Shown here in pieces: positions 5,801-5,855 of a stretch of DNA of 5,855 nt. This stretch comes from Opitutus sp. GAS368 (GTDB taxonomy: Bacteria > Verrucomicrobiota > Verrucomicrobiia > Opitutales > Opitutaceae): the NCBI GenBank assembly GCA_945862035.1, contig CAMAXB010000200.1, positions 1-5,855 of the forward strand, given 5' to 3'. Numbering within the stretch: position 1 is the stretch's first letter; the number at the start of each line of letters is the position of its first letter. Below the pieces are notes generated by a model. The model saw nothing but the letters and a program-made list of their open reading frames with translations, was not told the DNA's origin and ran no database searches. Both the position numbers and the translations under genes were made by a program.

Positions 5801-5853
5801 CGGCACCGTCCGGGAGCGGAGGCACGTCCCGTCCCGCGACCGGGAGGGTGCCG
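5801..5853. repeat. GC-rich imperfect inverted repeat at window edge
   Basis: CGGCACC (5801-5807) pairs with GGTGCCG (5847-5853), and the next dozen bases pair partly. An inner GGCAC (5821-5825) can instead pair with GTGCC (5848-5852). The element lies 57 nt upstream of the MocA-type start codon. It could be a REP-like repeat or the terminator of an upstream gene; the window ends before this can be judged. Confidence 0.4.
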
Positions 5854-5855
5854 TC

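Overview
This 5.9 kb, GC-rich window looks like part of the chromosome of a free-living, sugar-degrading bacterium. The Gfo/Idh/MocA and SDR proteins, together with dispersed AACCACGgaTGG-type intergenic repeats, resemble what I associate with Verrucomicrobiota, probably Opitutales. That placement is an inference from remembered family resemblance, not from a marker gene. Almost none of the start codons has a recognisable Shine-Dalgarno sequence.

Layout. Positions 2-574 (+) hold the C-terminal part of a metallo-beta-lactamase-fold hydrolase related to the dihydropterin/ribofuranosylaminobenzene phosphate synthase group. Everything after it is on the minus strand. Positions 575-1002 are mostly non-coding, with one doubtful small membrane ORF (618-809). 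Next come a GNAT acetyltransferase (1003-1506), a PIN-domain VapC toxin (1560-1985) and its Phd/YefM-type antitoxin (2007-2252). Read in the direction of transcription the order is antitoxin, toxin, acetyltransferase. The antitoxin is preceded by a perfect inverted-repeat operator and a consensus -35 box.

The right half (2545-5744) is a likely catabolic operon transcribed leftwards: a Gfo/Idh/MocA oxidoreductase, then a classical SDR, then an extended SDR of the NAD-dependent epimerase/dehydratase type. Together they suggest stepwise oxidation or epimerisation of a sugar or sugar acid. The substrate cannot be read from the sequence.

The most unusual structure is the repeat load of this operon. 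The 198 bp spacer between the MocA-type gene and the SDR gene holds two copies of a decamer-based repeat and a 30-bp-arm hairpin built from 7-nt units. A different 7-nt repeat lies inside the SDR coding sequence, where it accounts for part of an in-frame extra segment of about 18-22 residues just before the NNAG motif. This looks like an intergenic-type repeat that was captured as protein sequence without destroying the gene.
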